Shown: in pieces, positions 8,432-17,262 of the stretch
Numbering within the stretch: position 1 is the first letter of the stretch
Layout of the letters: every line of letters begins with the position of its first letter
Assembly (NCBI GenBank): GCA_016212295.1
Contig: JACRGO010000009.1
Location: forward strand, 1-40,000
Direction: 5' to 3'
DNA from: Nitrospinota bacterium
GTDB lineage: Bacteria; Nitrospinota; Nitrospinia; JACRGO01
DNA: 40,000 nt
Position numbers and translations under genes: made by a program
Notes under the pieces: model-generated
Told to the model about the DNA's origin: nothing
Database searches by the model: none
Seen by the model: the letters and a program-made list of their open reading frames with translations, nothing else

Positions 8432-8779
8432 ATGTTTAAAATTCATAAATTTTGTTTTTCGCTGCCGTTGTTTTTGGTCCTTGTCTTTTTCGCGGCTTTC
8501 CTTCCTGGGTGGAACGCGGCGGCGGACGAAAATGAGCTGGAGCGCCAACTCGAATCAGATTGCGCTAAAAAGTTTTCCAAGGAAAAAAAAGATTGCGCGG
8601 AAAGAAATCCTGATGACCGCGACGTGCAAACCGGCTTCTATGGCGGTTGCATGGATAAAGCAGCGCTTGACTTCAAGGAATGCATGGACGCCGCCAAGTC
8701 CAAGGCGCAAAGTTCCGGCTCTTCTCCCCAAAAAAAGGTGACTGGAAAAGAGGACCTCTTGAAGCGCTGGAGCTTTTAA
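8432..8779 (+). CDS. Small secreted protein with twin CX10C motif
   Basis: Starting at ATG 8432, this is a 115-residue protein with a signal peptide (basic MFKIHK, hydrophobic core to about residue 24, cleavage near NAA-AD). The mature part is highly charged and helical. It has four cysteines in two evenly spaced pairs, C44-x10-C55 and C73-x10-C84, 17 residues apart, which suggests a helical hairpin held by two disulfides, like the CHCH fold. The C-terminal 25 residues look disordered, then end in EDLLKRWSF. The frame stays open upstream to a TTG at 8378, but 8432 gives a proper signal peptide. I do not recognise a family, and the function is unknown. Confidence 0.65.
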   Translation: MFKIHKFCFSLPLFLVLVFFAAFLPGWNAAADENELERQLESDCAKKFSKEKKDCAERNPDDRDVQTGFYGGCMDKAALDFKECMDAAKSKAQSSGSSPQKKVTGKEDLLKRWSF

Positions 8780-8807
8780 TGGCTTATTAAAATAAAGAGA
8801 CGCTAAA

Positions 8808-9347
8808 ATGATTTTCCTGGGAACAGGCGAGGCGTTGGTTGAAACAAAAAGGGCCTCCGGGTGGTACGCGTACCTTACCACGGACAGGCTTATCTTGTTC
8901 AACGACATCGGGTTCGGAGAGGAAGGAAAAATTCTTGACACAAGGCTGAATAATATCGAGTCAATCGTCTCCCGTAAGGAATCTCCGTGGATTTTTTACT
9001 GCCTGGGAATTCTTTTCTGCTTCTCCTCGCTGCTGCCAATGGTTTTTTTCGCCTTGATGGACAGCTCGAGGCCTTTCTTCTGGCCGGTATTGGCCCTGCC
9101 TGTTTTTTTATGGCTCGGACTCAAATTTTTTTCAAAAAATTGTTTCGCGCACAGGATTATTGAGGTAAACTTAAAGAGGGGGAAGGCGGTCCAAACGCCC
9201 GGCAGTCTCCGGGGAATTTTGGAAAAGGTCCGCCCTATCACGTGGGCGCCGGACAAAGGCGTGACGTTTCAGGGTTTCCGCGATAGTTTGAAAGGACCTG
9301 ACGGCAAGTTTGACTTCCAGAACATGGTCGAGAAACTACTCTCATGA
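8808..9347 (+). CDS. Bacterial PH-like membrane protein
   Basis: A 179-residue protein. Residues 1-58 form strands with the typical start of bacterial PH domains (FLGTGEALVETKRAS, then YLTTDRLILFND). Two membrane helices follow (about 61-82 and 91-107), and a second strand-rich part (115-179) resembles the rest of a PH-like fold. Proteins of this layout are usually uncharacterised membrane proteins. GAGA lies upstream of the ATG, and the gene follows the small Cys-rich gene by 28 bases and precedes a zinc-ribbon gene by 27, so the three may be co-transcribed. The PH assignment rests on pattern only. Confidence 0.65.
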   Translation: MIFLGTGEALVETKRASGWYAYLTTDRLILFNDIGFGEEGKILDTRLNNIESIVSRKESPWIFYCLGILFCFSSLLPMVFFALMDSSRPFFWPVLALPVFLWLGLKFFSKNCFAHRIIEVNLKRGKAVQTPGSLRGILEKVRPITWAPDKGVTFQGFRDSLKGPDGKFDFQNMVEKLLS

Positions 9348-9374
9348 AAGTCATGGCGCGGCATAGTGCGGAGC

Positions 9375-9599
9375 ATGAACAACATTAACAAGAGACAATA
9401 CGACACGCCGCCAGCCGGCCTCTCTGATATAAAGCCGTGCCCCAATTGCTGGTTTCCCAATAAGGCAACTTATACAAAATGCTCCTATTGCGATACCCCT
9501 TTATACAGCCCGGCTTCCAACACGCCGTTGAAATGGCTGGTGAGGGTCTTGAACCAATTGAAATGGAACATGGCGCGGCTTTACCGGAACCAAAAATAA
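9375..9599 (+). CDS. Small zinc-ribbon protein
   Basis: A 74-residue protein with C22-P-N-C25 and C36-S-Y-C39, a four-cysteine zinc ribbon separated by 10 residues, followed by a basic amphipathic tail (WLVRVLNQLKWNMARLYRN). Start is uncertain: a GTG three codons earlier (9366) is in frame, and the ATG at 9375 has GGAG too close to be an ideal ribosome site. The tail could bind membrane or nucleic acid. It is probably the last gene of the short plus-strand group before rnpB. No function can be assigned. Confidence 0.6.
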   Translation: MNNINKRQYDTPPAGLSDIKPCPNCWFPNKATYTKCSYCDTPLYSPASNTPLKWLVRVLNQLKWNMARLYRNQK

Positions 9600-9604
9600 G
9601 GCCA

Positions 9605-9750
9605 AAAGTAAAATCAAATCACAAATGGCAAATAACAAATCACAATTAATGAATGTCCAAAACAATTCCTTTTTCTTGTTTGTTTTTTGTAATTTTGATC
9701 ATTGAAATTTATTTGTTATTTGATAATTGAGATTTGGAGTTTCACAAATC
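9605..9750. repeat. CAAATAACAAATCAC-word inverted repeat
   Basis: Upstream of rnpB, words such as AAATCAAATCACAAATGG (about 9613-9650) face their reverse complement (TTTGTTATTTGATAATTG and neighbours, 9700-9745), forming an imperfect AT-rich hairpin. No clear rnpB promoter could be separated from it. Confidence 0.65.
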
Positions 9751-9757
9751 AGGATAT

Positions 9758-10116
9758 CGGAGGTGGACAGGCGGCCGCCGCGAGGTTTTTACTCGCGGAG
9801 GAAAGTCCGGGCACCACAGGGCAGGGTGCTCCGTAACGCGGAGTGGGGGCGACCCTAAGGAAAGTGCAACAGAGAGCAGACTTCCCGCCCAGGCGGGTAA
9901 AGGTGAAACGGTGAGGTAAGAGCTCACCATTTCCGCGGGCGACCGCGGAAGATCGGTAAACCCCACCCGGTGCAAGGCCGAATAGGGGGACGTTTGAGGG
10001 CTGCCCGCCCGATGTCCCCGGGTTGGCCGCATGATCCAGACGGCAACGGCTGGACCAGATGAATGACCGCCTCCTCCTTAGGGAGGACACAGAACCCGGC
10101 TTATGGCCACCTCCGG
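9758..10116 (+). ncRNA. rnpB: RNase P RNA (bacterial type A)
   Basis: This is the catalytic RNA that trims the 5' leader of tRNA precursors. The universal 5' core GAGGAAAGTCCGGGC is at 9798-9812 and the 3' core ACAGAACCCGGCTTA at 10089-10103; these form the P4 region. Helix P1 closes perfectly between 9758-9766 (CGGAGGTGG) and 10107-10115 (CCACCTCCG). The middle contains AAAGGTGAAACGGTGAGGTA and AGAGCTCACC, typical of the specificity domain. Length, about 359 bases, is usual. T-rich sequence directly after P1 may end transcription. Reading frames across it are spurious. Confidence 0.97.
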
Positions 10117-10263
10117 TTTTTATTTTTGACCGGATCCCACCCATTGATATTACTCCTCAAAAGAGCTGATATTATTTACGGTTGCCGGATGCATATGATT
10201 TTTTCAAGACAGCTTCCGAAATTATTGTGATTATTTTTTCCTGTGCCTCCTCATGGCCGCAAC

Positions 10264-10370
10264 CAAAATCCGAATAACCAAATTTCAATATCCAAAACCA
10301 CGGGGCCTGGGTTTTGAAATTTGGACCTTTGAATTTTGATATTGTTTCGGATTTCGTTATTCGGATTTCG
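10264..10370. repeat. AAATCCGAATAAC inverted repeat in the rnpB-TIR spacer
   Basis: In the 413-base gap between rnpB and the TIR gene, AAATCCGAATAAC (10265-10277) pairs perfectly with GTTATTCGGATTT (10356-10368). Between them, AAATTTCAATATCCAAAACC-like words face TTTTGAAATTTGG-like words. Apart from this repeat and the promoter at 10458-10486, I see nothing else in the gap. Confidence 0.75.
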
Positions 10371-10457
10371 AAGTTTTATAAGTTTGCAGCGCTAAGAAAT
10401 CCGCGAAGCAAAAAAATTCTTTAAGCAAAACTTCGTGATCTTCGTGGTGAAAAAAAA

Positions 10458-10486
10458 TTGGAAAAATTCCGGTTTTGTTTTATAAT
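10458..10486 (+). promoter_or_regulatory. Candidate promoter of the TIR-STAND gene
   Basis: TTGGAA (10458-10463; 4 of 6 consensus bases), 17 bases, then a perfect TATAAT (10481-10486), 44 bases before the ATG at 10530. The leader would be short and has only a weak ribosome site. Confidence 0.55.
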
Positions 10487-10529
10487 CCCGGCTGGCCTGC
10501 CTTAGTAACCGCCGGCGGAAAAGACAAGA

Positions 10530-13385
10530 ATGCCTGACCATCCCAACGACCAGGACAAGCCCACGGTTTTCATCAGCTACAGCCATAAGGATGAGAACTG
10601 GAAGGACAGGCTTGTCCTTCAACTCAAGACATTGGAAAAACAAGGTTATCTTAATGTTTGGGATGACCGGCGCATCCATGGGGGAGACGATTGGCTTCAG
10701 GAAATTACAAAGGCCATGAACAGCGCCAAGGCCGCCGTTCTCCTGATATCGCCCGACTTTCTGGTATCGGATTTTATCCTTACGGAGGAAATACCGCCCC
10801 TTCTGGAAAAACGCCAGAAGGAGGGCATGCGCGTCATTCCTTTGATTGTGCGTCCTTGCCCTTGGCAACAAATTCCCTGGCTCAAATCTATTCAGGCCCG
10901 TCCAAAAGACGGCGCCCCTCTTTCCAGCTTTAGAAGACACCGTTTTGAAACCGCCCTGGCGAACCTTGCCGTGGAACTCCACGACTTACTATCCGCTAAA
11001 GCCGCCGCTAAAATCGGTCCAACCAATTTAACAAATCAAACAAATCAAACCAACCCAACCGCCCAAACCTTCCTCTCCAAACTCCCCACCACCCGCAAGG
11101 ACCTCTTTGGCCGTGAAACAGAACTGAAAATGCTGGACGCGGCATGGGAAAACCAGAACACCCACATTTTTGTTCTCGAAGCGTGGGGCGGGGTGGGGAA
11201 GACCTCGCTCGTGAACGGGTGGTTGAACGGAATGGAAAAGGACAATTACCGGGGCGCGAGGCGGGTGTATGGCTGGTCCTTTTACTCCCAAGGGACAAGA
11301 GAAGACCGGCAGGCGTCGGGCGATGAATTCCTGTCCCACGCCCTGAACTGGTTCGGCGACCCGGACCCCGCCCACGGCCCCTCCTGGGACAAGGGGGTTC
11401 GCCTGGCCGGGCTGGTCCAGAGGGAGCGGAGCCTTGTGGTCCTGGACGGACTGGAACCCTTGCAGTATCCGCCCGGACCCGCCACCCAGGGCAGGCTCAA
11501 GGACCAGGGGCTCCAGGGGTTTCTGAAGGAGTTGGGCCGGTCCCCCCAGGGATGGGGACTCTGCGTCATCAGCACCAGGGTGAAGGTGAAGGACCTGGAG
11601 CATCTGGAAGGGGCCTCCGTGCGGGCCGAGCCTTTGCGCAATCTTTCCAGGGAGGCTGGGAGGGAGCTTCTGAGGAGTTTCAATTTGAAGGGAACAGACA
11701 AGGAACTGGAGGAGGCGTCCGTGGATTTCAGAGGACACGCCCTGGCCCTTACCCTGCTTGGAAGTTATCTGGACGCGGTGCATGGGGGAGAGATAAGGAA
11801 GCGCGACCTTATCCCTGCCCTGGAGATGGAAGAGGAGCAGGGCGGCCACGCCCGGCGCGTGATGGGGTCCTATGAAATCTGGCTCAAGGACAAGGCGGAA
11901 CTGGACATTCTGAATATCATGGGCCTCTTTGACCGTCCTGCCGAGGGCGGGGCATTAAGGGTCCTGCGCGCCGCGCCTGGCATAAAGGGCTTGACCGGGA
12001 GCACCCAGTCCCTGTCTGGTACGGCTTGGCAATACGCGGTGAAGCATCTCAGGGACTTGCGGCTCCTGGAGGAAAGGGACGAGGCCGAACCTGAAACCCT
12101 GGACTGCCATCCCCTGGTGCGGGAGCATTTCGGGGAGAAGTTAAGGATTTCCAATCCCGAAGCCTGGAGGGAGGCCCATTCCCTGCTGTATGAATATTAT
12201 AAGGCCCTGCCAAAAAAGAAATTGCCCGACACCCTGGAGGAGATGGGGCCGCTCTTCACGGCGGTTGCCCACGGATGCGGGGCCGGACGGCATCAGGAGG
12301 CGTTGATGGAGGTCTATTGGGAGAGGATTTCCAGGGGAAACAAATTCTATAGCACCAACCAACTCGGCGCCTTTGGGGCGGATCTGGGGGCGGTTGCCTG
12401 TTTTTTCGATTCCCTTTGGGACCGTCCGGCCGAGGGGTTGACGGAGGCAGCTCAAGCCTGGATTTTGACTAATGCAGGCTTTGGCCTTCGCGCCCTGGGA
12501 CGGTTGAGGGAGGCGGCCCAGCCCATGGAGGCTGGACTGAAAATGCGGATAGTCCAGAAAAATTGGAAAGAATCAGCCCTGGACGTTGGCAATCTTAGCC
12601 AAATCTTCCTGGCCCTGGGGGAAATTTCCAAGGCGGTGGATTATGGCCGCAGGAGCGTGGAATACGCAGACCAAAGCAAGAATGCCTTTCGAAAAGAAAA
12701 CAACCGTACCACCTTTGCAGACGCCCTGATGCAGGCCGGGAAAATAGAAGAAGCGGAGACTCTCTTCCGCGAGGCAGAGGCCATGCAACAAAAAAGACTA
12801 CACGACATTCCTTACCTCTATTCTCTTTGGGGTTTTCGGTTTTGCGACCTACTCATAGGCAAGGGAGGATTTGGGGAGACGAGGGAGAGGGCCGAACAAG
12901 CGATTGAAATTGCAAAACGAAACAACTGGCTTTTGGACATTGCCCCGGGCAACCTCACCCTTGGCCGGGCCTTGTTCCTCCAGGCCCAGGCGGAAGGGAG
13001 CGGCGATTTTTCCTCCTCGGAACAATATTTAAATCAGGCAGTGAAAGGGTTTATGGATGCATCTCGCCATGATTATTTACCACGCGGTCTCCTGGCCCGT
13101 TCCGCCCTGTACCGGGCCAAAAAAGATTTTTCCCTCGCCCGGCGCGACCTGCGAGAGGCCCAGGAGACTGCGGAGCGCGGGAAGATGAAACTTCATCTTG
13201 CGGATTGTCATTTGGAAGCGGCGAGGATTCTCATAGAAGAAGGGGACAGGGGGCAGGGTTCAGGGGGCAGGGAAAAAGCAAAAGGGCATTGGCGGGAGGC
13301 GAAGCGGTTGGTGGAAGAGACGGGATACCACAGGCGGGATGGGGAGGTGCAGGAACTCAGCGGCAGATTGAGAGTCAATGAATAA
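10530..13385 (+). CDS. TIR-STAND NTPase-TPR protein, probable immune sensor
   Basis: A 951-residue three-part protein. Residues 10-115 are a TIR domain: TVFISYSHKDENW, WDDRRIHGGDDW, then SDFILTEEIPPLL, where E86/E87 sits at the place of the catalytic glutamate of NAD-cleaving TIRs. A low-complexity Asn/Thr/Gln linker (163-180) leads to an NB-ARC-like STAND NTPase: Walker A WGGVGKTS (219-226), Walker B LVVLDGLEP (302-310), sensor CVISTR (345-350), RGHALALTLLGSY (401-413) and a winged-helix segment with HPLVREHF (527-534). Residues about 575-930 are helical TPR-type repeats, the likely sensor. Such proteins act in prokaryotic antiphage immunity or signalling: the trigger binds the repeats, the NTPase oligomerises and the TIR is activated. 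It stands alone, with its own promoter. NADase activity and phage defence are inferences. Confidence 0.85.
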   Translation: MPDHPNDQDKPTVFISYSHKDENWKDRLVLQLKTLEKQGYLNVWDDRRIHGGDDWLQEITKAMNSAKAAVLLISPDFLVSDFILTEEIPPLLEKRQKEGMRVIPLIVRPCPWQQIPWLKSIQARPKDGAPLSSFRRHRFETALANLAVELHDLLSAKAAAKIGPTNLTNQTNQTNPTAQTFLSKLPTTRKDLFGRETELKMLDAAWENQNTHIFVLEAWGGVGKTSLVNGWLNGMEKDNYRGARRVYGWSFYSQGTREDRQASGDEFLSHALNWFGDPDPAHGPSWDKGVRLAGLVQRERSLVVLDGLEPLQYPPGPATQGRLKDQGLQGFLKELGRSPQGWGLCVISTRVKVKDLEHLEGASVRAEPLRNLSREAGRELLRSFNLKGTDKELEEASVDFRGHALALTLLGSYLDAVHGGEIRKRDLIPALEMEEEQGGHARRVMGSYEIWLKDKAELDILNIMGLFDRPAEGGALRVLRAAPGIKGLTGSTQSLSGTAWQYAVKHLRDLRLLEERDEAEPETLDCHPLVREHFGEKLRISNPEAWREAHSLLYEYYKALPKKKLPDTLEEMGPLFTAVAHGCGAGRHQEALMEVYWERISRGNKFYSTNQLGAFGADLGAVACFFDSLWDRPAEGLTEAAQAWILTNAGFGLRALGRLREAAQPMEAGLKMRIVQKNWKESALDVGNLSQIFLALGEISKAVDYGRRSVEYADQSKNAFRKENNRTTFADALMQAGKIEEAETLFREAEAMQQKRLHDIPYLYSLWGFRFCDLLIGKGGFGETRERAEQAIEIAKRNNWLLDIAPGNLTLGRALFLQAQAEGSGDFSSSEQYLNQAVKGFMDASRHDYLPRGLLARSALYRAKKDFSLARRDLREAQETAERGKMKLHLADCHLEAARILIEEGDRGQGSGGREKAKGHWREAKRLVEETGYHRRDGEVQELSGRLRVNE
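13240..13271. repeat. GGGGACAGGGGGCAGGG word inside the TIR gene
   Basis: The coding sequence for residues around 903-914 (EGDRGQGSGG) is two copies of a G-rich word, of which GGACAGGGGGCAGGGTTCAG is part. An inverted copy (CCTGCCCCCTGAAACCTGTC and following) lies in the spacer at 13570-13592, only 300 bases away. This looks like an intergenic repeat absorbed into the reading frame. Confidence 0.7.
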
Positions 13386-13399
13386 CCACTATGGCTAAC

Positions 13400-13592
13400 A
13401 ATTCCAAATGCCAAAGTTCAAAACTTTTGACATTGTGAGGCATTTGGATTTGATTTGAAATTTGGATTTTGTCATTTGGAATTTATTTACCTTTTGGTTG
13501 CGGCTAAGCCGCGCTGTGGCATCACGGATTCCAAACCGTCAACCGTCAACTGGAAACCGTCAACTGATTCCTGCCCCCTGAAACCTGTCCCC
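13400..13592. repeat. Mixed intergenic word repeats after the TIR gene
   Basis: AATTCCAAATG (13400-13410) pairs perfectly with CATTTGGAATT (13473-13483), with related AAATTTGG words between them. Then come three copies of an ACCGTCAACTG-type word (about 13537-13566) and the CCTGCCCCCTGAAACCTGTC word (from 13570). The spacer separates the convergent TIR and DUF1611 genes and carries no T-tailed terminator that I can support. Confidence 0.7.
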
Positions 13593-13594
13593 TA

Positions 13595-14644
13595 TTATTT
13601 AGAAATAACAAAAAACTTTAGAAGGCTGTCGACAATATTTTCACAACCGAAGCGGTAGGGATCGTTGGCGGGGAGTCCGGCGTAGGACCCTATATCCCGG
13701 ATGGCCTGTCTGGCCTTGGACTCGTCCTGGATGCGGTGGGTTATGACCCCAAGGCCGAGGACCTTTGAGTCCTTGAAAAAACTCATGGCTGTTTCGTGGA
13801 AGTCGATCATCTTTTTCAGATCAGGTATCCTGTTGCCCCAGTCATCGTATTCCCTGGTTGCGTCCAGGCAAAAGACCATTGCGTCCGGCATGGACCCGTG
13901 CAGGAGTCCCAGGGTGACCCCTGAATAGGCCGAGTGGGTCAAGGCCCCCTGGCCTTCCACGAAGATGAAATCAACTCCCTTCCTGTCTGATTTTTCTATC
14001 TCAGCTTCCACAGCCCCGGCCAGGAAATCGCTTACCACGGCGTCCGCCGGGACCCCTTCTCCCCCGGCCAGCAGGATACCGGTCTGGCCTGTCCCGATGA
14101 AATTCGATGGAATGCCTCTCTTGCGGAAGGCCTGGAAAATCTCGTAAATGGTGGAGAGCTTGCCTGAGTTGCAATCTGAACCGACGGACAAGACCACCTT
14201 GGCGCGGATCTCCTTCCACTTGCTTTTCGCTACCTTGAGATCGGGCGCGGGTTTTCTGAGATCGGTGATTTTTACTCCGTGGGCCTTAGCGAGTCCGGCT
14301 ATTTCCGGCATATCGGAAAAAAAGTTGTGAAGGCCGCTCAACACGTTCATCTTGTTGGCTATGGCCTCCTTCACCGTGTCCAGCAAGTGGGCGTTCATGG
14401 CGCCTCCGATGGGAGCGGAGCCCACGAGAAAGGTGTCGGGCCGGAAGCGCAGGGCCTCGGCCAGGCAGCCGACAATCGGGACGCCCTTGCCGGCGCCGAT
14501 GAATTCAAACAGGTCGCCGCCCTTCTTGGAGCTGTCGATCACGGCCGCTATTTCATCCGGGAAATACCGGATGGCGCAGTTGCCGGTCTTTGAGGCGAAA
14601 AGGCCTAGTTTGCCTTCGGCGTATATGAGGATTTTTCTTTTCAT
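13595..14644 (-). CDS. DUF1611 protein, DgcN-like (possible D-glutamate N-acetyltransferase)
   Basis: From ATG 14644 this is a 349-residue protein of the DUF1611 family. It has a Rossmann-like N-terminus (RKILIYAEGKLG; FLVGSAPIGG) and a P-loop-like centre, VGSDCNSGKLSTIYE, at about residues 154-168. FVEGQGALTHSAYSG near 228-242 is the most conserved stretch. Established knowledge: one member of the family, DgcN, is described as a D-glutamate N-acetyltransferase that works with an epimerase, and other members lie beside dipeptide epimerases. Here it sits downstream of ftsZ on the same strand, next to genes that consume D-glutamate-containing precursors, so a role in recycling D-Glu is a reasonable inference. 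No epimerase gene is present in the window. An in-frame TTG 5 codons upstream falls in the repeat and was not used. Confidence 0.82.
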   Translation of the reverse strand: MKRKILIYAEGKLGLFASKTGNCAIRYFPDEIAAVIDSSKKGGDLFEFIGAGKGVPIVGCLAEALRFRPDTFLVGSAPIGGAMNAHLLDTVKEAIANKMNVLSGLHNFFSDMPEIAGLAKAHGVKITDLRKPAPDLKVAKSKWKEIRAKVVLSVGSDCNSGKLSTIYEIFQAFRKRGIPSNFIGTGQTGILLAGGEGVPADAVVSDFLAGAVEAEIEKSDRKGVDFIFVEGQGALTHSAYSGVTLGLLHGSMPDAMVFCLDATREYDDWGNRIPDLKKMIDFHETAMSFFKDSKVLGLGVITHRIQDESKARQAIRDIGSYAGLPANDPYRFGCENIVDSLLKFFVISK

Positions 14645-14649
14645 AGAGG

Positions 14650-14790
14650 CATTGGTCAATAGTCATTGGTCATTGAGTCATTAGTCATTGGGTCATTAGT
14701 CAATTAATAAACGCGATGATTCCCAAATAGCCAAAAGATCACTGGCCAATGCCCCAATGCCCAATGACTATTGACTATTGCCCAATGACT
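14650..14790. repeat. AGTCATTGGTCATTG-word inverted repeat, ftsZ-DUF1611 spacer
   Basis: Degenerate copies of a TCATTGG(T/G)CATTAG word run at 14650-14707 and in reverse complement at 14741-14790, filling almost the entire spacer. The same family occurs at 7662-7726. It may act as a hairpin at the end of the dcw transcript, but has no proper T-run. Confidence 0.8.
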
Positions 14791-14800
14791 TTTTTCAATT

Positions 14801-15964
14801 TCAATGTCCGTTATTATGCCTCAAGAAAGTCGGAATGTCGTACTGGGTTTCGTATTCTATCTTTGAGTTAACGGTCGGCTGCAAATGGAAATGCTTGTCC
14901 CCCAGTTTCTTTCCGGTGCGAAGATAGGCCGGCTTATCGTATGAGCGGGCGTCAGGGGTGACCACCGGCAGGGCGTCAACAGCCTTCATTTCGACCTTCG
15001 CCTCCAGGTCTGATCTTCTGTTGAATCCAGTGGCTATGACCGTCACCCTCATTTTTCCTTCCATTTCAGGGTCTATGACGGACCCGAAGATGATGTTCGC
15101 GTCATCGTGGGCTTTTTGCTGTATGAAGAGCGTGGCCTCGTTGACCTCGTGAAGGGTCATGTCCGGTCCGCCGGTGATGTTGATCAGCATGCCCTTGGCG
15201 CCGTCCACGCTGTTTTCCTCCAGGAGCGGACTTGAAATCGCGCCGGTTGCCGCGTCAATCGCCTTGCGTTCTCCCTTGCCGAGGCCGGTCCCCATCAGGG
15301 CCATGCCCATGTCCATCATGATGGTCTTGACGTCCGCGAAATCGAGATTTATCAGGCCGGGTTTCTGGATCAGGTCGGAAATCCCCTTGGCCGCCTGGCA
15401 GAGGACGTCGTCCGCCACCTTGAACGCGGCTGAGAGCGGCTGTTTGCCGACCACTGAAAGGAGCTTCTGGTTCGGGATGACGATCAGGGTGTCCACGCAT
15501 TCATTCAATTCCTCTATGCCTCTTTTCGCCTGCTGGATGCGGCGTTTTCCCTCGAAATCAAAGGGCTTTGTCACTATGCCGACCGTCAGGATCTTGTGCT
15601 CCTTGGCGATCCTGCCTATCACGGGCGCGGCCCCGGTGCCGGTCCCGCCGCCCATTCCGGCGGTGATGAAGACCATGTCCGCGTCCCTGATATATTCCGC
15701 TATTCTCCTCTCGTCCTCGAGGGCGGCCTTTTGTCCGACCTCCGGATCTCCCCCTGCTCCCAGGCCGCGCGTGAGCTGCGGTCCAAGCTGAATCTTATTC
15801 GGGACCTTTGAGCAGCGCAGGACCTGGATGTCCGTGTTTGCCACGAGGAATTCCACCCCAGTCAGGCCGGACTCCATCATTGTATTGACCGCGTTGCCTC
15901 CGCCCCCACCCACACCGATGACCTTTAATCTCGCTACATTCTCCGTTTCCGCGAACTCAATCAT
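14801..15964 (-). CDS. ftsZ: Cell division protein FtsZ
   Basis: The tubulin-like GTPase that builds the Z-ring at midcell. The 387-residue protein has all core motifs: [13 protein letters not shown] (15-27), the GTP-binding signature [10 protein letters not shown] (105-114), NLDFADV with the T7-loop NxDxxD-type residues, and the C-terminal conserved peptide DIPTFLR that contacts FtsA. The variable linker is short (about 40 residues). AAGGGGA lies before the ATG. It is the last gene of the dcw cluster, 31 bases after ftsA, and is followed by a repeat array. Confidence 0.98.
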   Translation of the reverse strand: MIEFAETENVARLKVIGVGGGGGNAVNTMMESGLTGVEFLVANTDIQVLRCSKVPNKIQLGPQLTRGLGAGGDPEVGQKAALEDERRIAEYIRDADMVFITAGMGGGTGTGAAPVIGRIAKEHKILTVGIVTKPFDFEGKRRIQQAKRGIEELNECVDTLIVIPNQKLLSVVGKQPLSAAFKVADDVLCQAAKGISDLIQKPGLINLDFADVKTIMMDMGMALMGTGLGKGERKAIDAATGAISSPLLEENSVDGAKGMLINITGGPDMTLHEVNEATLFIQQKAHDDANIIFGSVIDPEMEGKMRVTVIATGFNRRSDLEAKVEMKAVDALPVVTPDARSYDKPAYLRTGKKLGDKHFHLQPTVNSKIEYETQYDIPTFLRHNNGH

Positions 15965-15995
15965 GGTTGTTCCCCTTAAAAAAAATAAATGGATA

Positions 15996-17231
15996 TTAAA
16001 AGAATTCCTCCACCCACCCCTTCATTCTTGAGAAAATTTTGTTGAACATGTTCCTTCCGGAAAGGTCCGGCTGGCCCTTGTCCTTCTTGTCCGTTTTCCT
16101 GTGCCCATAGAGCAGCAAGCCCACGCTTGTGGCGTACATGGGCGAGTTGACCACGTCCACCAGTCCGCCTATTCCCCTTGGATATCCCCTGCGGACCGGG
16201 AGTTGGAAGGCACGTTCCGCGGCCTCCAGCATCCCTTCCATGATCACAGTGCCGCCCGTGATTACAAGCCCGGACGAGAGCGCGTCCTCGTAACCGCTTG
16301 CAGTGATCTCCCTCTTCAGGAGGTCGTAAAGCTCGACCACGCGGGGCTCGATTATTTCCGCCAGGATTTCGCGCGATAAAATCCGCGGCTCGCGTCCGCC
16401 GACGCTTGGGACCTCTATGGACTCCTTGTCCTTTACCATGCCCGCTATGGCGCAGCCGTATGCCTTCTTGATCTTCTCGGCCTCGCTGTGCGGCGTCCTG
16501 AGGCCGATGGCTATGTCGTTCGTGAGATGGTCGCCTCCAATGGCGAGCACTGAGGTGTGCTTGATCGCGTCCTGGCTGAAGAGCGCGATGTCCGAGGTCC
16601 CGCCGCCTATATCCACCATCGCGACGCCGAGTTCCCTCTCCTCCGGGGTCAGGACCGCCTCGCTGGAAGCCAGGGGCTGTAGCACGATATCGTTGACCTG
16701 GAGTCCGGCCTTGTTGACGCTCTTCACTATGTTCTGGGCGGAGGTCACGGCGCCTGTCACTATATGGACCTTGACCTCAAGCCTCACGCCGTGCATTCCC
16801 AGCGGGGACTTTATGCCGTCCTGGTCGTCCACGATGAATTCCTGGGGCAGGACGTGGATCACCTCGCGGTCCATCGGGATCGCGAGGGCCTTCGCGGCGT
16901 CGATGACGCGGAGGATGTCGGGCTGTGTGACTTCCTTGTTTTTCACAGCGATTATTCCGTGGCTGTTGAAGCCCTTGATGTGTCCGCCTGCTATTCCCAC
17001 GTATACGGAATCAATCTCCATTCCGGCCATCAACTCCGCTTCTTCCACGGCGCACTTGATGGACTCCACGGTGGTTTCAATGTTTACCACCACGCCTTTT
17101 CTAAGGCCCCGCGAAGGGTGCTGGCCGATTCCGATGATGTCGATCCCTCCCTCCTCGTTGACTTCACCGATGATGCAGCAAATTTTCGTAGTGCCGATGT
17201 CCAGGCCTACGATAGGAGCATTTTTTGCCAT
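15996..17231 (-). CDS. ftsA: Cell division protein FtsA
   Basis: The actin-like ATPase that tethers FtsZ to the membrane. The 411 residues start with the phosphate-1 loop [15 protein letters not shown] and include the phosphate-2 motif [13 protein letters not shown] and adenosine motif [11 protein letters not shown]. The protein ends in an amphipathic helix ([17 protein letters not shown]), the usual membrane-targeting tail. The ribosome site GGAAGGTGA is good. It sits in the normal place between ftsQ and ftsZ, but a 200-base spacer with a large repeat hairpin separates it from ftsQ. Confidence 0.97.
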   Translation of the reverse strand: MAKNAPIVGLDIGTTKICCIIGEVNEEGGIDIIGIGQHPSRGLRKGVVVNIETTVESIKCAVEEAELMAGMEIDSVYVGIAGGHIKGFNSHGIIAVKNKEVTQPDILRVIDAAKALAIPMDREVIHVLPQEFIVDDQDGIKSPLGMHGVRLEVKVHIVTGAVTSAQNIVKSVNKAGLQVNDIVLQPLASSEAVLTPEERELGVAMVDIGGGTSDIALFSQDAIKHTSVLAIGGDHLTNDIAIGLRTPHSEAEKIKKAYGCAIAGMVKDKESIEVPSVGGREPRILSREILAEIIEPRVVELYDLLKREITASGYEDALSSGLVITGGTVIMEGMLEAAERAFQLPVRRGYPRGIGGLVDVVNSPMYATSVGLLLYGHRKTDKKDKGQPDLSGRNMFNKIFSRMKGWVEEFF

Positions 17232-17262
17232 CGTAAATCACCTTCCTTTCTTGAAAAGTTTT

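Noticed and set aside
9742-10144. Frames across 9742-10144
   Set aside because: They translate RNase P RNA, which is identified by both conserved cores and helix P1.
11028-11849. 273-codon minus-strand frame
   Set aside because: Shadow of the TIR-STAND gene, which has clear Walker motifs on the other strand.
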